DNA of 37,806 nt from Firmicutes bacterium ADurb.Bin248 (GCA_002069725.1 MWBW01000028.1:1-37806), one strand, 5' to 3'. Shown: positions 17,379-25,841, numbered from the stretch's first letter. Notes: generated from the sequence alone by a model not told the origin. Program-made: numbers and translations.

Positions 17379-17389
17379 AGCGCGGCCCT

Positions 17390-18064
17390 CTAGCCGGTCA
17401 CCTCTCCCTGGAAGGAAACGAGATTCACGGCCTCCACGCCCGTTTCCGCGCCGCCCGAAAGATGCTCCATGAGCGCCTGCGCCTTCTGTCGTTTCAAAAA
17501 CACCTCGTAGGTGATTTCAACCTGGCTGCCGGTCATGTTCTGCATGCGCAGCTTGTGCTTGATGCCGTAGCTCGAAAGGACCCGCTCCGCCGCCTTCTGA
17601 TCCACAGTTCTGCCCTTGAGCACAAGAAGGTAGCAGGAATCCGCATACACGGCCCTGCTGAAGACGAATACCATGGCCGCGATGAAAACGCTGCCGATCG
17701 CGGCGATCAGAAAAGCGCCCGTGCCGGACGCGAGCCCCACGCCGATCGCCCAGAACAGGAAGGCCAGATCCCGCGGCTCCTTGACCGCGCTCCTGAAGCG
17801 CACGATCGACAGCGCGCCGACCATGCCCAGCGAGATCGCGAGGTTGCTGCCGATGAGCATGATGATCATCGATGTCGTCATGGCGACCGTCAGTATGGAT
17901 ACGTTGAAGCTCAGGGAATACAGCACGCCGGTGAACGTCTTTTTATACACGAAAAAAATGAAAATGCCAAGCACCGTCGTGATCGCCATATTAAAAGCGA
18001 TGGTTTCGATGGTGTACGCGTTGCTCCCCTCCGTAAGATACCGAAAAAGATCGACCTCGCTCAT
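17390..18064 (-). CDS. DUF4956 membrane protein
   Basis: A 224-residue membrane protein with about four helices (residues 20-150) and a soluble C-terminal domain of roughly 75 residues (ferredoxin-like by pattern). The family core MVGALSIVRFRSAVKEPRDLAFLFWAIGVGLASG is intact. A perfect GGAGGAAATT ribosome binding site precedes the ATG, overlapping the end of the VTC gene. DUF4956 genes are commonly next to VTC-domain genes, often with CotH proteins, but their biochemical role is unknown to me. A membrane partner or channel for the VTC product is an inference only. Confidence 0.9.
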   Translation of the reverse strand: MSEVDLFRYLTEGSNAYTIETIAFNMAITTVLGIFIFFVYKKTFTGVLYSLSFNVSILTVAMTTSMIIMLIGSNLAISLGMVGALSIVRFRSAVKEPRDLAFLFWAIGVGLASGTGAFLIAAIGSVFIAAMVFVFSRAVYADSCYLLVLKGRTVDQKAAERVLSSYGIKHKLRMQNMTGSQVEITYEVFLKRQKAQALMEHLSGGAETGVEAVNLVSFQGEVTG

Positions 18065-18073
18065 AATTTCCTC

Positions 18074-18784
18074 CTATATGTGTATTGTCTGGCGGGACAG
18101 TACATATTTGCTCACGGACGATATCTGCGGCGCGAGATCGGACAGGACGCTTCTCACGCAGCCGGGCAGTGCGTGGTAAAATTTGACCTCGAGTATGCGC
18201 GCCTGCCCGCTGAGCACCGGCACCCGCGGCATGTCGCTGCAAAAAAGCGCGCGCGGCTCCAGCGAGGCCTGAAGGCACCGGTCTATGGTGACGCGTATCC
18301 CTTCAAACGGCAGGTAAAACGCCTTCCTGACATAATCGATCAGGATGACGGGCCGCAGCTGCTCCGCGTGATGGCACGCGTAAAACGCGCCGGCCGCCCG
18401 TTCCCGCAGGCCCGAGAGCGCCCCGAAATCGCCGTTTGCGAGGCGCAGCGCGGCCGGCCTTCCGATTTCCGCGCTCTGCTTATGGACGTAGGGGCCGCTT
18501 TTGCTTTTCAGTTCCAGCCTGGCGTAATCGGCCTGCGTATCGTAAATGCGGATGCGGAATTTTTTCCGTTCGGAAATACCGCCGAGCTTTTCGTAATAAT
18601 CCCTGTTGGCCGCCGTATCGAAATACAGGCTCCTTATCCAATATTCCCCATGCTCGTCCGCGTTCTCGTCCACGTGCATGATGCTCTTCAGATACATGCA
18701 CAGAAGATGCGCGTCCCGCGCATTCACATAATACTTTACCTCGTGACGGTAGATATCGCTTGTCCGCTCCCGTTGCGCTTCCAT
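18074..18784 (-). CDS. VTC-domain (polyphosphate polymerase-fold) protein
   Basis: A 236-residue stand-alone VTC domain of the triphosphate tunnel metalloenzyme superfamily. The conserved strands are present: RHEVKYYV (13-20), RSLYFDT, RKKFRIRIY, RLELKSK, DYVRKAFYLPF, VTIDRCL and ILEVKFY. The basic and acidic tunnel residues therefore look intact. In yeast Vtc4 this domain makes polyphosphate from ATP; bacterial roles are not settled. GAGGGG precedes the ATG, 14 bases after the glycosyltransferase stop. It has no membrane helix of its own, so membrane placement may come from the adjacent DUF4956 protein. Confidence 0.88.
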   Translation of the reverse strand: MEAQRERTSDIYRHEVKYYVNARDAHLLCMYLKSIMHVDENADEHGEYWIRSLYFDTAANRDYYEKLGGISERKKFRIRIYDTQADYARLELKSKSGPYVHKQSAEIGRPAALRLANGDFGALSGLRERAAGAFYACHHAEQLRPVILIDYVRKAFYLPFEGIRVTIDRCLQASLEPRALFCSDMPRVPVLSGQARILEVKFYHALPGCVRSVLSDLAPQISSVSKYVLSRQTIHI

Positions 18785-18798
18785 GCGTTCCCCCTCGC

Positions 18799-20133
18799 TT
18801 AAAGCATATAGGCGTTGCTCGTGCGCTTGAGCTTATCCCAGCTCCTGCGCTTGAGAAAATATGAAACGGTGCCCCTGACGAAAAAGGTGATGCGCAGAAA
18901 GCTGAAGAGCGTCAGGTCCATCCATGTTATCAGATACAGGGAACCTGTTTTGGTCCTCCTGCGCCCCGCGCGCGCCGCTTCCTCCGCCCGGAAGGTTTGG
19001 GGCCCCCGCCTGACCGCGCGCCGGACGGCGACCACCGAATTGAGTATGTTGAAAAGCACGGCAAGCGCGGCAAAGAGCAAAAACAGCTCGGGCATCCCAT
19101 AGATCAGCCTGAGGGAAATCAGGATATAATTGACAAAAAAGGTCAGCACCGCCATGCTTCCGCTGAACGCCGCGTCCATCAGCATAAAAAAGCAGACGGG
19201 CGTTTTGAAGATCTGCCGCACGAGGAACCTTTTGTTGTTCATGATTGCGTCGAGAAACGCCTTTTGCCACCTGACCCGCTGCCGCTTGAGGTCCCGCCAG
19301 GTTTCGGGGCATTCGGTATAGCAGATGGCGTCCATGTTGTAGGAAATGCTTTTGTTTTTCCGCTGCGCGTATTCCTGCAGGCGGATGGTGATATCGATAT
19401 CCTCCCCGAGGCCGTCCATAAAACCGCCGATCGCTTTGAGGGCGTCCTTGCGGAAAACGCCGAACGCGCCCGAGATGATGCTCAGCGCGTTGTTGACGCA
19501 GAGCGAGGGCTTGTAGATATAAAACCCCTTGATAAAGTCCAGCGCCTGTATCGCGATAAGAGGCTTCTTGCGGGCTTCCATCAGGAAGTATTGCATTACG
19601 TGCACCGCGCCGCCGGACGCGATCATGTCCTTGTCCTGAAAGGAGCAGTTCATGATGTTCAGCGCGTTTTTTTCCAGCACGCTGTCGCCGTCCAGCGTCA
19701 CAACCAGCTCCTTGCTGCAGAACCGGATGCCCATGTTCAGGCTCGACGCTTTGCCGCTGTTCTGTTTGTCGATCACAAAGATCCGGGGATGCTTTTTCGA
19801 GCGGTAGATTCCCCGCGCGCCCGGAATATGGGCGAACCCGGGGCGCGCATACGGCTCCAGCTGCAAAGCTTCAAACAGGATCCGCAGCGTCTCGTCCGTG
19901 GAGCCGTCGTTGACGAATATGGCCTCGTAGTGGCTGTATTCCAGGTTCAATATGCCCCGGATGGTGTTGTGTATGATGGGCGCTTCGTTGTAGCAGGGGA
20001 TGATCAGCGAAAAGCCGAGGTTCCGGGCGGGCTTCCTTTCGGGGTCCTGCCTGTATCTGAAGGAGCATATGAAGTGCAGCATGGCAAAAAACGTGCTCAG
20101 GAACGTGAGCAGCGTCACAATCGCCGTGATCAT
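18799..20133 (-). CDS. processive family 2 glycosyltransferase (BcsA/IcaA-like)
   Basis: A 444-residue membrane glycosyltransferase that probably polymerises and exports a beta-linked glycan. There is one N-terminal helix (2-24), then a GT-A domain with DGS (76-78), DGD (148-150), the catalytic GED (243-245) and QRVRW (285-289), followed by C-terminal membrane helices (about 305-365 and 405-430). Residues 370-400 are very basic. The ATG at 20133 overlaps the GH16 stop as ATGA; a TTG at 20148 is less likely. The set of motifs is that of cellulose, PNAG and hyaluronan synthases; the sugar cannot be told. Following genes for a VTC protein, CotH protein and deacetylase suggest a modified surface polymer. 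Confidence 0.9.
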   Translation of the reverse strand: MITAIVTLLTFLSTFFAMLHFICSFRYRQDPERKPARNLGFSLIIPCYNEAPIIHNTIRGILNLEYSHYEAIFVNDGSTDETLRILFEALQLEPYARPGFAHIPGARGIYRSKKHPRIFVIDKQNSGKASSLNMGIRFCSKELVVTLDGDSVLEKNALNIMNCSFQDKDMIASGGAVHVMQYFLMEARKKPLIAIQALDFIKGFYIYKPSLCVNNALSIISGAFGVFRKDALKAIGGFMDGLGEDIDITIRLQEYAQRKNKSISYNMDAICYTECPETWRDLKRQRVRWQKAFLDAIMNNKRFLVRQIFKTPVCFFMLMDAAFSGSMAVLTFFVNYILISLRLIYGMPELFLLFAALAVLFNILNSVVAVRRAVRRGPQTFRAEEAARAGRRRTKTGSLYLITWMDLTLFSFLRITFFVRGTVSYFLKRRSWDKLKRTSNAYML

Positions 20134-21062
20134 CTCGCGCCGCTCCAATCCGCGTCGATATCGATGGCTTCCACGATAAAGTTCGCGGGAAAAACCGTTT
20201 CCTCATCCGGCGTTCCCGGCCACACGCCGCCGACCGCCATGTTGATGATCAGATACATCGGCTCGTCGGGTATGTTGTCTTCGCGCGTAAGAACGCATAT
20301 GCCGTCGATATACCAGCTCAGCTCCTCCGGCGTCCAAACCAAACTGATCACGTAGCTCGCTTGGGGCTCCACGCGCTCGCTGAAGTACGCGCGCTGCCGG
20401 CTTTCGCCCTCCAAATAATGCAGCACGCCGTAAAACGTGTCCGGCTCGCTGCCGATCATCTCGAAAACGTCGATTTCCGGCCGGGGCTTATCCTCGACGG
20501 GCAGGAACCAGATCGCCGGAAAAAGCCCTTTTCCTTCGGGAACCCTGATGGTGAATGAAAATCTGCCGTACAGGAAGCACGCGTTGCTCTCGACCATGCC
20601 GGAGGTATAGCTTTTACCCCCGCGCGCCTCTATCCTGGCGGACAGGATGACGCCGTCGTCCCAAATCACCACGTTGCCCGGGGAATAATACTGCAGCTCT
20701 TCGTTGTAGCTCTGCGGCCGCTCGATGGCGCGCCATTGCCCGATGGGCGACGCCTCCGGCTCGCCCGGGACCGGAGTCGGGGCCGGGGCGGGAGTGGGGG
20801 GCGGGGTCGGCGCCGGGGTGGGCGCGTGAGTGGGGGAAGCGAGCTTCGCGGGTCGCGGCGGCATATGCTCCGCCGTGGCGCGCCGGTATCCCCCGGCGGC
20901 GTTTTGGACGCCCGCCGCGGACAGGAAAGCCGCCACGGGCAGTATGCCGCCTCCCTCCTCGGCCATGATGCTTTGCGCGCTCTCCAGCAAATACAGCGCG
21001 AACAGGCCGAACGTCGAGGCCACGATGGTTAAATACAGAAGGCTCTTAAAAATAGTTTTCAT
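20130..21062 (-). CDS. glycoside hydrolase family 16 protein
   Basis: A 310-residue exported endo-beta-glucanase-like enzyme. A signal anchor (5-28) is followed by a spacer and a Pro/Thr/Ala-rich linker (77-100), then the GH16 jelly-roll domain (105-310). The catalytic signature EIDVFE (Glu196 nucleophile, Glu201 acid/base) is intact, and GRFSFTIRVPEGKGLFPAIWFLP before it is typical of laminarinase-like members. The frame extends upstream to 21239; I chose the ATG at 21062 because a signal peptide starts there, although its SD is poor. An ATG at 21089 is possible. It is the first gene of the operon and probably trims or releases the polymer made by the adjacent GT2. Confidence 0.88.
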   Translation of the reverse strand: MKTIFKSLLYLTIVASTFGLFALYLLESAQSIMAEEGGGILPVAAFLSAAGVQNAAGGYRRATAEHMPPRPAKLASPTHAPTPAPTPPPTPAPAPTPVPGEPEASPIGQWRAIERPQSYNEELQYYSPGNVVIWDDGVILSARIEARGGKSYTSGMVESNACFLYGRFSFTIRVPEGKGLFPAIWFLPVEDKPRPEIDVFEMIGSEPDTFYGVLHYLEGESRQRAYFSERVEPQASYVISLVWTPEELSWYIDGICVLTREDNIPDEPMYLIINMAVGGVWPGTPDEETVFPANFIVEAIDIDADWSGAR

Positions 21063-21540
21063 GTTTTCGCGCCCGTTTCTTTTACGCATGCGTGATTGAC
21101 ATCGATGCGGAGAACGCCGGTTTATGATCGTCATAAGTGCCGTATACGTGCCTTGCGTCCGAGCGGGTTCCGATCGCGGCGTTTTTGCCCGTTTCCGGAA
21201 GATCGCGAAACGTTTTTTAATTCGGCGCACGCTTTTCAAACCAGGATTTGGTCATTTTTACCAATATATTCCCGGCAAAGAACCGTGTCAAGGCATCCGA
21301 TAATGTTGTATATATTGGGATAAAATTTGCGCTTTTTTTACATTGAAAGGAGTTGAGAATATCTCTGCCGCGCATGCCCAGACGCCTGCCGGCCCGCCCT
21401 CTGCTTTTCCTCCCGCCGACCGGCGCCGGCCCGGCGGGGGGGCTTATCGCGCGGCCGGCTGCGCCCCATACTCCATCCGCTTCTTTTACGGCGGGAGAAT
21501 CCGGCGCGAAGGCCCGTTCAATTTTGCAGGCGGCGCGGTC
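21063..21540. other. 478-base intergenic region: operon leader, promoter, GC-rich hairpin
   Basis: It contains the GH16 leader (about 21063-21256), the promoter above, and a GC-rich hairpin CCCGCCG/CGGCGGG (21412-21418 and 21432-21438) downstream of the metallophosphoesterase gene that lacks a T run. No convincing gene was found. The plus-strand open stretch 21353-21544 starts with TTG fused to an AGGAG and has a biased composition. Confidence 0.5.
21263..21291 (-). promoter_or_regulatory. sigma-A promoter of the six-gene polysaccharide operon
   Basis: On the minus strand, -35 TTGACA (21291-21286), a 17-base spacer and -10 TATATT (21268-21263) form a near-consensus promoter. Transcription would start near 21256, leaving a leader of about 190 bases before the GH16 ATG. 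Inverted arms CCAATATAT (21261-21269) and ATATATTGG (21310-21318) flank it, one covering the -10 box. Confidence 0.75.
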
Positions 21541-22683
21541 CTAGCGCAGCAGTATGCTCACGATTTCGCTGTTCGTGCCGACCCGCATGGGCGTGCCCCA
21601 GGTGCCCGCGCCGGACGTAACGATCACATGCGGGCTGTCGGCATCCTTGCGATAATAGCCGTAGTCCACTTCGTATACGGCGTTCGTGATCAGGTTGGCC
21701 GGGAATATCTGCCCCTTGTGCGTATGCCCGGAAAGTATCAAATCGACTTCCCCGCCATACTCCGCGATGCCGGAGGGGTTATGATCCATCACGACGACGG
21801 GCATGTTCGCGCCGAGCGAAGCCGTAAAATCCATTACATCCTTCCTTTTCAGCCCCCCGAACCCCCCGATGGGCGACGCGTCCACGCGTCCCCATAGGAC
21901 CAGCCGTTCATCGATCACGACACATTCGTCGTTCAACAGCCTGATATCGCTTTCTTCGAGCAAGCGCGCCATTTCATGAAACGTGCTCCCGCCGTCGTGG
22001 TTTCCCAAACAGGCATACACGCCGTATGTCGAAGCGATGCTTTTAAGCAGACCGATCGCTCTTTCCGGATTTCGTATCGTTTTATAATCGTTGTTGAAAA
22101 TATCTCCGGCGATGCACACGATATCGGGTTCCAGGCCGTTGATGCCCCGCACGATGCCCTCGAGCCGTTTTTCGGAATTTACGGCGCCCAGATGCAGATC
22201 GCTGATCAGGACGATCTTCATGCCGCCGGAGAGAGCGCTCTCTTGCGTTCGAACCTCGTAGGACGCATAGTGGATCCGCTTCGCGTTGCGTATGCCGCAG
22301 CCGGCCAAACAGGCGCTCAGCAAAACCGCGCACAGCCCCGCGTAAAAACGGACGCCCGGCGGCGCCGGCGCCGGGACGATCCTCAGGATGCTTGCGAGCA
22401 GCAGCGCCATATCCGCCGCGAGCAAGAGCATGAACAGATATGCGAAAACGCCCATCCAATACGAGCCGATCCAGCTCACGAGCCCCTTGACGCCGGAGGG
22501 CAGAGGCAAAAAGCCGATGATCAGCGTTAGGGCAATCAAGATGTAGATCGCCGCGTACGCCGCCCCGTTCATGTGGGGGAAAAGAAACCCGAGGCACTGG
22601 AATATTCTTTTGCCGACATAATAGTTCGCGCCCGCGTAAAAAGACAGAACAAACGCGGCGCCGAACACCATCCCGATGTTCAT
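21541..22683 (-). CDS. membrane metallophosphoesterase (YkuE/YaeI-like)
   Basis: A 380-residue protein with four to five N-terminal membrane helices (residues 1-128) and a calcineurin-like phosphoesterase domain. The metal-binding motifs are complete: SDLH (161-164), GD (193-194), GNHD (227-230) and SGHTHKGQ (318-325). Related proteins are annotated as membrane phosphohydrolases, some acting on lipid-linked substrates such as UDP-diacylglucosamine. The ATG overlaps the psd stop as ATGA, so it is co-translated with the phospholipid genes, suggesting a lipid-related substrate. That last point is inference from context. Confidence 0.88.
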   Translation of the reverse strand: MNIGMVFGAAFVLSFYAGANYYVGKRIFQCLGFLFPHMNGAAYAAIYILIALTLIIGFLPLPSGVKGLVSWIGSYWMGVFAYLFMLLLAADMALLLASILRIVPAPAPPGVRFYAGLCAVLLSACLAGCGIRNAKRIHYASYEVRTQESALSGGMKIVLISDLHLGAVNSEKRLEGIVRGINGLEPDIVCIAGDIFNNDYKTIRNPERAIGLLKSIASTYGVYACLGNHDGGSTFHEMARLLEESDIRLLNDECVVIDERLVLWGRVDASPIGGFGGLKRKDVMDFTASLGANMPVVVMDHNPSGIAEYGGEVDLILSGHTHKGQIFPANLITNAVYEVDYGYYRKDADSPHVIVTSGAGTWGTPMRVGTNSEIVSILLR

Positions 22684-23561
22684 AGCGTCCTTCCCCGTTC
22701 GCGCGCGGTTTTTTTGCCGATTGCTTCTCCCATCCTGACAATGGTTTCCTTATTCTGCCGCGTGTTCCGACAGACGGCCTCGTCGATTGCGACCGCGCCT
22801 TCCCGGAACAGCATGACGACGGTGGATCCGCCGAACTCAAACCTTCCCTTTTCGTCGCCGCGATGAAAAGAGCCTTGCGTCATATGGTTTGAAATACGCC
22901 CCACAAAAAGGGCCCCGACTTCCATTTGAATAATCTTGCCAAAGTTTTTCGTTTGCATTACCGTGTATTCTCTGGAATTTTGTCCGTAGACCTTATACCG
23001 CCCGCTCGAGATTGGGCGAACCGTGTGAAGCACGCCTTTGATCCTTTTCCAGCGGAGGATCTCCCCGTCGTCGATATAGGAATATCTGTGGTAATCATCC
23101 GGCGTCAGCCTGAAAATCAGGCATACGCCGCCGGCGAACGCGCGGGCGAGAGCTTCATCCGCGAGCAGGCCTTCGAGATCGTACACGGAATCCTTTATAC
23201 GAAAAACGCTGCCGGCCTCGATCGGATACGCCGTCAGCTTGCCGTCGCAGGGCGCGGCCAGGTCATACGCGTCATCCGGAAAGGGCCTGAGCTCCTTTTT
23301 GATCTCCCGCGTAAAAAAATCATTGAAGGATGTATACGCTACATCCTTATAGTCATTCATATTAATCCTGTTTCGCCTCGCGAAGCCGCGGATAAATACC
23401 CGCGAGGCCGGGAGATCCATCAGCAAACCGAAGAATCCGGAAACGGGAGGCCTTATAAGCACGTGCAGCAGCGCCCTGCCCGGCAAGCTGTTATATAGGA
23501 AGTTCAGTGCGGGATTTTCCTTGCGGGATATCTCGCAGGTTTCATACGTTCCTGCCGCCAT
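22680..23561 (-). CDS. psd: phosphatidylserine decarboxylase proenzyme
   Basis: This makes phosphatidylethanolamine from phosphatidylserine at the membrane. The 293 residues include the family blocks APCDGK (Asp106), DDYHRYSYID (His158), VLHTVRP (His179), NSREYT and the self-cleavage motif GGST (244-247), where the Ser becomes the pyruvoyl group. GGST in place of LGST is usual in the clostridial type. The frame is open to 24092, but that part lies over pssA; the ATG at 23561 starts two bases after the pssA stop. The SD is weak (AGGT next to the ATG), consistent with coupling to pssA. Confidence 0.93.
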   Translation of the reverse strand: MAAGTYETCEISRKENPALNFLYNSLPGRALLHVLIRPPVSGFFGLLMDLPASRVFIRGFARRNRINMNDYKDVAYTSFNDFFTREIKKELRPFPDDAYDLAAPCDGKLTAYPIEAGSVFRIKDSVYDLEGLLADEALARAFAGGVCLIFRLTPDDYHRYSYIDDGEILRWKRIKGVLHTVRPISSGRYKVYGQNSREYTVMQTKNFGKIIQMEVGALFVGRISNHMTQGSFHRGDEKGRFEFGGSTVVMLFREGAVAIDEAVCRNTRQNKETIVRMGEAIGKKTARERGRTL

Positions 23562-23563
23562 AC

Positions 23564-24277
23564 CTATTTTCCGCCGGATAAACCGGATAAAAAGATATAT
23601 ATGACGACGGGAATCCCCATCAGGCAGATCGCGATCTGCGAGCGCCCCCTCGGCTTGGGGATTTTTATTTTGAGCACGAACGCGACGGATACAAGCGCCG
23701 TCAGCACGGCGTAAACGGCGAAAAACGGGATATGCAGCAAATCGCATAAGGCATATGCCGCGGGGAATATGAGGGCGACGCTCGTAACGGGCAGGCCCTC
23801 GTAATATTTGCGCTTCTCGTTTCTGCTTTGAAGCTCTGTTTCGATCACATTGAAGTACGCAAGCCGTATGAGCGCGGCCAAGAGATACAGGCTGACGATT
23901 ATGATGGTGACGGCCATTCCGAGCGGGCCGTAATTTTGAATCGAATAAGAAGAACCCGCCGCATATCCGATGACGGCCGGAAGAACCCCGAAGCTTATGA
24001 TATCGGCCAGGGAATCGATCTGTATGCCATAGTTCTTTTCCCGGGCGTTTCTTTTCTTCATGCTTGCGACACGGCCGTCCAGCGTATCGCATACGCCGGA
24101 GGCCATAAGGCAGATAAGAGCGTATCCGATGTTGCCGCCGAGCGCGAAATGCATGCCCAGCGCCGCCGATATTACGCTCAGATAAGTCAATTGCACCCAG
24201 AACCCGTAATACCCGATAATGAATCTCGCCTCCTTTGCGGTTTTTTGGCTCTCAAGAAATAGCGACGGTATACTCAT
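23564..24277 (-). CDS. pssA: CDP-diacylglycerol-serine O-phosphatidyltransferase
   Basis: This joins CDP-diacylglycerol and L-serine to make phosphatidylserine, the substrate of the next gene's product. The 237-residue membrane protein has about seven hydrophobic segments and the CDP-alcohol phosphotransferase signature CDTLDGRVAS...GIQIDSLAD (Asp64, Asp67, Gly68, Ala71, Gly84, Asp88, Asp92), with the slightly longer insert seen in Gram-positive PssA. I chose the ATG at 24277 because AGAGG stands six bases before it; the frame runs to 24352 with ATGs at 24322 and 24292 as alternatives. First gene of the pssA-psd-phosphoesterase operon. Confidence 0.92.
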   Translation of the reverse strand: MSIPSLFLESQKTAKEARFIIGYYGFWVQLTYLSVISAALGMHFALGGNIGYALICLMASGVCDTLDGRVASMKKRNAREKNYGIQIDSLADIISFGVLPAVIGYAAGSSYSIQNYGPLGMAVTIIIVSLYLLAALIRLAYFNVIETELQSRNEKRKYYEGLPVTSVALIFPAAYALCDLLHIPFFAVYAVLTALVSVAFVLKIKIPKPRGRSQIAICLMGIPVVIYIFLSGLSGGK

Positions 24278-24624
24278 ATCGTTCCTCTCCATCTCCGGCA
24301 ATCGCAAAACCGTGTTGTCCATAGCTCCGTCCCCGCCGGAACGGCATATCAATAATGGTCGGCGCGGCCATATCGCTTTTCATTTATAATCCTTCGGGCG
24401 ATTTATGCTTTCGCACAACCCCGCGGCAAACGAACGGATAGGTTCATATAAAAGTATACCACACTTCATACAGGAATCCATCGAAAAATAGAAAGCTTCA
24501 TTTCTCTTTTCTCCAGGCCGGCGTACGGCGCCGCGGCACTGCGCCAAAGTGCAAAGCCGCGGGTTTTTGCCATGCATCGGTTTCAATAACGCGCGAACGG
24601 AGCTTTCTCTATGAGCCTTCCGGA
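24278..24624. other. 347-base intergenic region upstream of pssA
   Basis: On the minus strand a possible -10 TATACT lies at 24460-24455 with no clear -35. The right part follows the lipoprotein gene and has GC-rich stretches but no hairpin with a T run. No gene was seen; a minus-strand open frame here (24380-24718) overlaps the lipoprotein gene and lacks an SD. Confidence 0.4.
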
Positions 24625-25797
24625 CTACCGGATCGGGCTTTCTTCCTCGAAGGCGACGCCGTTTTCGGCAAAAAAGTCTTCCCAGCAGGGTGCGCCCTCG
24701 AGCATCCACTTCGCCCAAAGGGCGTTGACGTCGTTATCCCCGCGCGAAAGCTCCGCCAGTTCCCGCGCGAAGGGCGCGGCGTACAGCCTCGGCGAAGCGG
24801 TGAAGTACCAGCGCGCAAGCCCGCCTTCGGCGTAAGCCCTGTTCTGCGCGAGATCGTAGCGGATGCACGCGCTCCCTGTTTTCTCCAGCTTGAAATGCGG
24901 CGCGCGAAAAGCCCCGTCCGCATCCTCCCGCCCAAGGGAGCAGGAAACGTCCATTTCCAAAAGCACCGATTTGCCGCCGGGAAGTTCCGTGACGCGCGGT
25001 TCGCTCAGATATCCCCTGAAGGTCCACCACCCCAGCGGGCACCAGGAGCTCGCCTCGCCCACCCCGTCGTGATAGCGGATTTCCCGACGGACGGTCAAGA
25101 CATTGTACCACTCGCAGGTTCTGACCCAGATGCCCGTGCCGTGCTCGCTGTCCTGCACGCGCACGAAAAAGCGCGCGTTCCCGAGCCTTTCAAAGCGCCA
25201 TTCCCAGCTGTGCGTGTTCTCCATGACGCCGAATACGGGAAGATACGCTCCGTCCTCGCCGATGTCGAACACCATCACGAAGCGTTCATAGCCGGGCAGG
25301 CGGATCTCTATGGCCGCGAGTCCCGTTTGCTCATCGACGCTGCGGGTGATCTCCGCGCCGGCGGAATCCTCGCCTTCCCCGAGCTTCAGCGGATCGAAGG
25401 GCAGCTTGGCGATGGAAATCGAGCCTTGTTCGCCCGCAGGAAGATAATCGCCCACCCGGGCGAGCGCCGCATGGACATCCGTCCAGACGGTTTCCGTCAG
25501 CGCCCGGTACGCGGCCGCGAACAGGCCGTCGTCACGCCCGGTGTATTCGGCCGTTATGAGCGCCAGATCGCATTCGGCATCCTCGCCGGGCAGCGGGATC
25601 AGCGCCGCGCCCGCAGCGTCGAACGCGGGCGGCCCGGGCGTTTGCGCCGGTTCCGGCGGCGCGGCATCCGTAAACGTCGCGGCATCCGTAGATGGGGCGG
25701 CAGTTTCCGATGTGAACGCCGGGCTCCCCGCCGCATGGCGGCATCCCGCGAACAGCAAAAGCGCGGCAATCAACGGAACGATTCGTTTCCGATTCAT
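24625..25797 (-). CDS. uncharacterised lipoprotein
   Basis: A 390-residue exported protein I do not recognise. The signal peptide ends in the lipobox LLFAGC (Cys near residue 19), followed by a low-complexity Ala/Pro/Thr-rich spacer to about residue 65. The rest is a globular domain rich in Trp, Tyr and Phe (for example WCPLGWWTFRGYL), suggesting a beta-rich surface domain. The ATG at 25797 has GGAGGGGGAG before it. It is the last gene of the operon led by the two-component system, 44 bases after the preceding lipoprotein gene. A role in the stimulus or response of that system is a guess from position. Confidence 0.75.
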   Translation of the reverse strand: MNRKRIVPLIAALLLFAGCRHAAGSPAFTSETAAPSTDAATFTDAAPPEPAQTPGPPAFDAAGAALIPLPGEDAECDLALITAEYTGRDDGLFAAAYRALTETVWTDVHAALARVGDYLPAGEQGSISIAKLPFDPLKLGEGEDSAGAEITRSVDEQTGLAAIEIRLPGYERFVMVFDIGEDGAYLPVFGVMENTHSWEWRFERLGNARFFVRVQDSEHGTGIWVRTCEWYNVLTVRREIRYHDGVGEASSWCPLGWWTFRGYLSEPRVTELPGGKSVLLEMDVSCSLGREDADGAFRAPHFKLEKTGSACIRYDLAQNRAYAEGGLARWYFTASPRLYAAPFARELAELSRGDNDVNALWAKWMLEGAPCWEDFFAENGVAFEEESPIR

Positions 25798-25841
25798 ATC
25801 TCCCCCTCCGCGATCGCGCACGGGAAAGCGCCCGGCTTTCG

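Noticed and set aside
21150..21190. GGGCAAA and GGACGCAAGGC segments in the GH16 operon leader, resembling parts of a GEMM-I cyclic-di-GMP riboswitch
   Set aside because: The GNRA-closed stem between the two boxes and the downstream GGTAGCG-type half are missing, so the match is only to short fragments. A covariance-model search (cmsearch with the GEMM model) would settle it.
21353..21544. Plus-strand open frame of 63 codons after an AAAGGAG
   Set aside because: Its TTG start touches the AGGAG, composition is Pro/Ala/Arg-biased as in GC-rich non-coding frames, and it overlaps the end of the phosphoesterase gene.
24380..24718. Minus-strand 112-residue open frame upstream of pssA
   Set aside because: It starts inside the lipoprotein gene in another frame, is Arg-rich and has no ribosome binding site.
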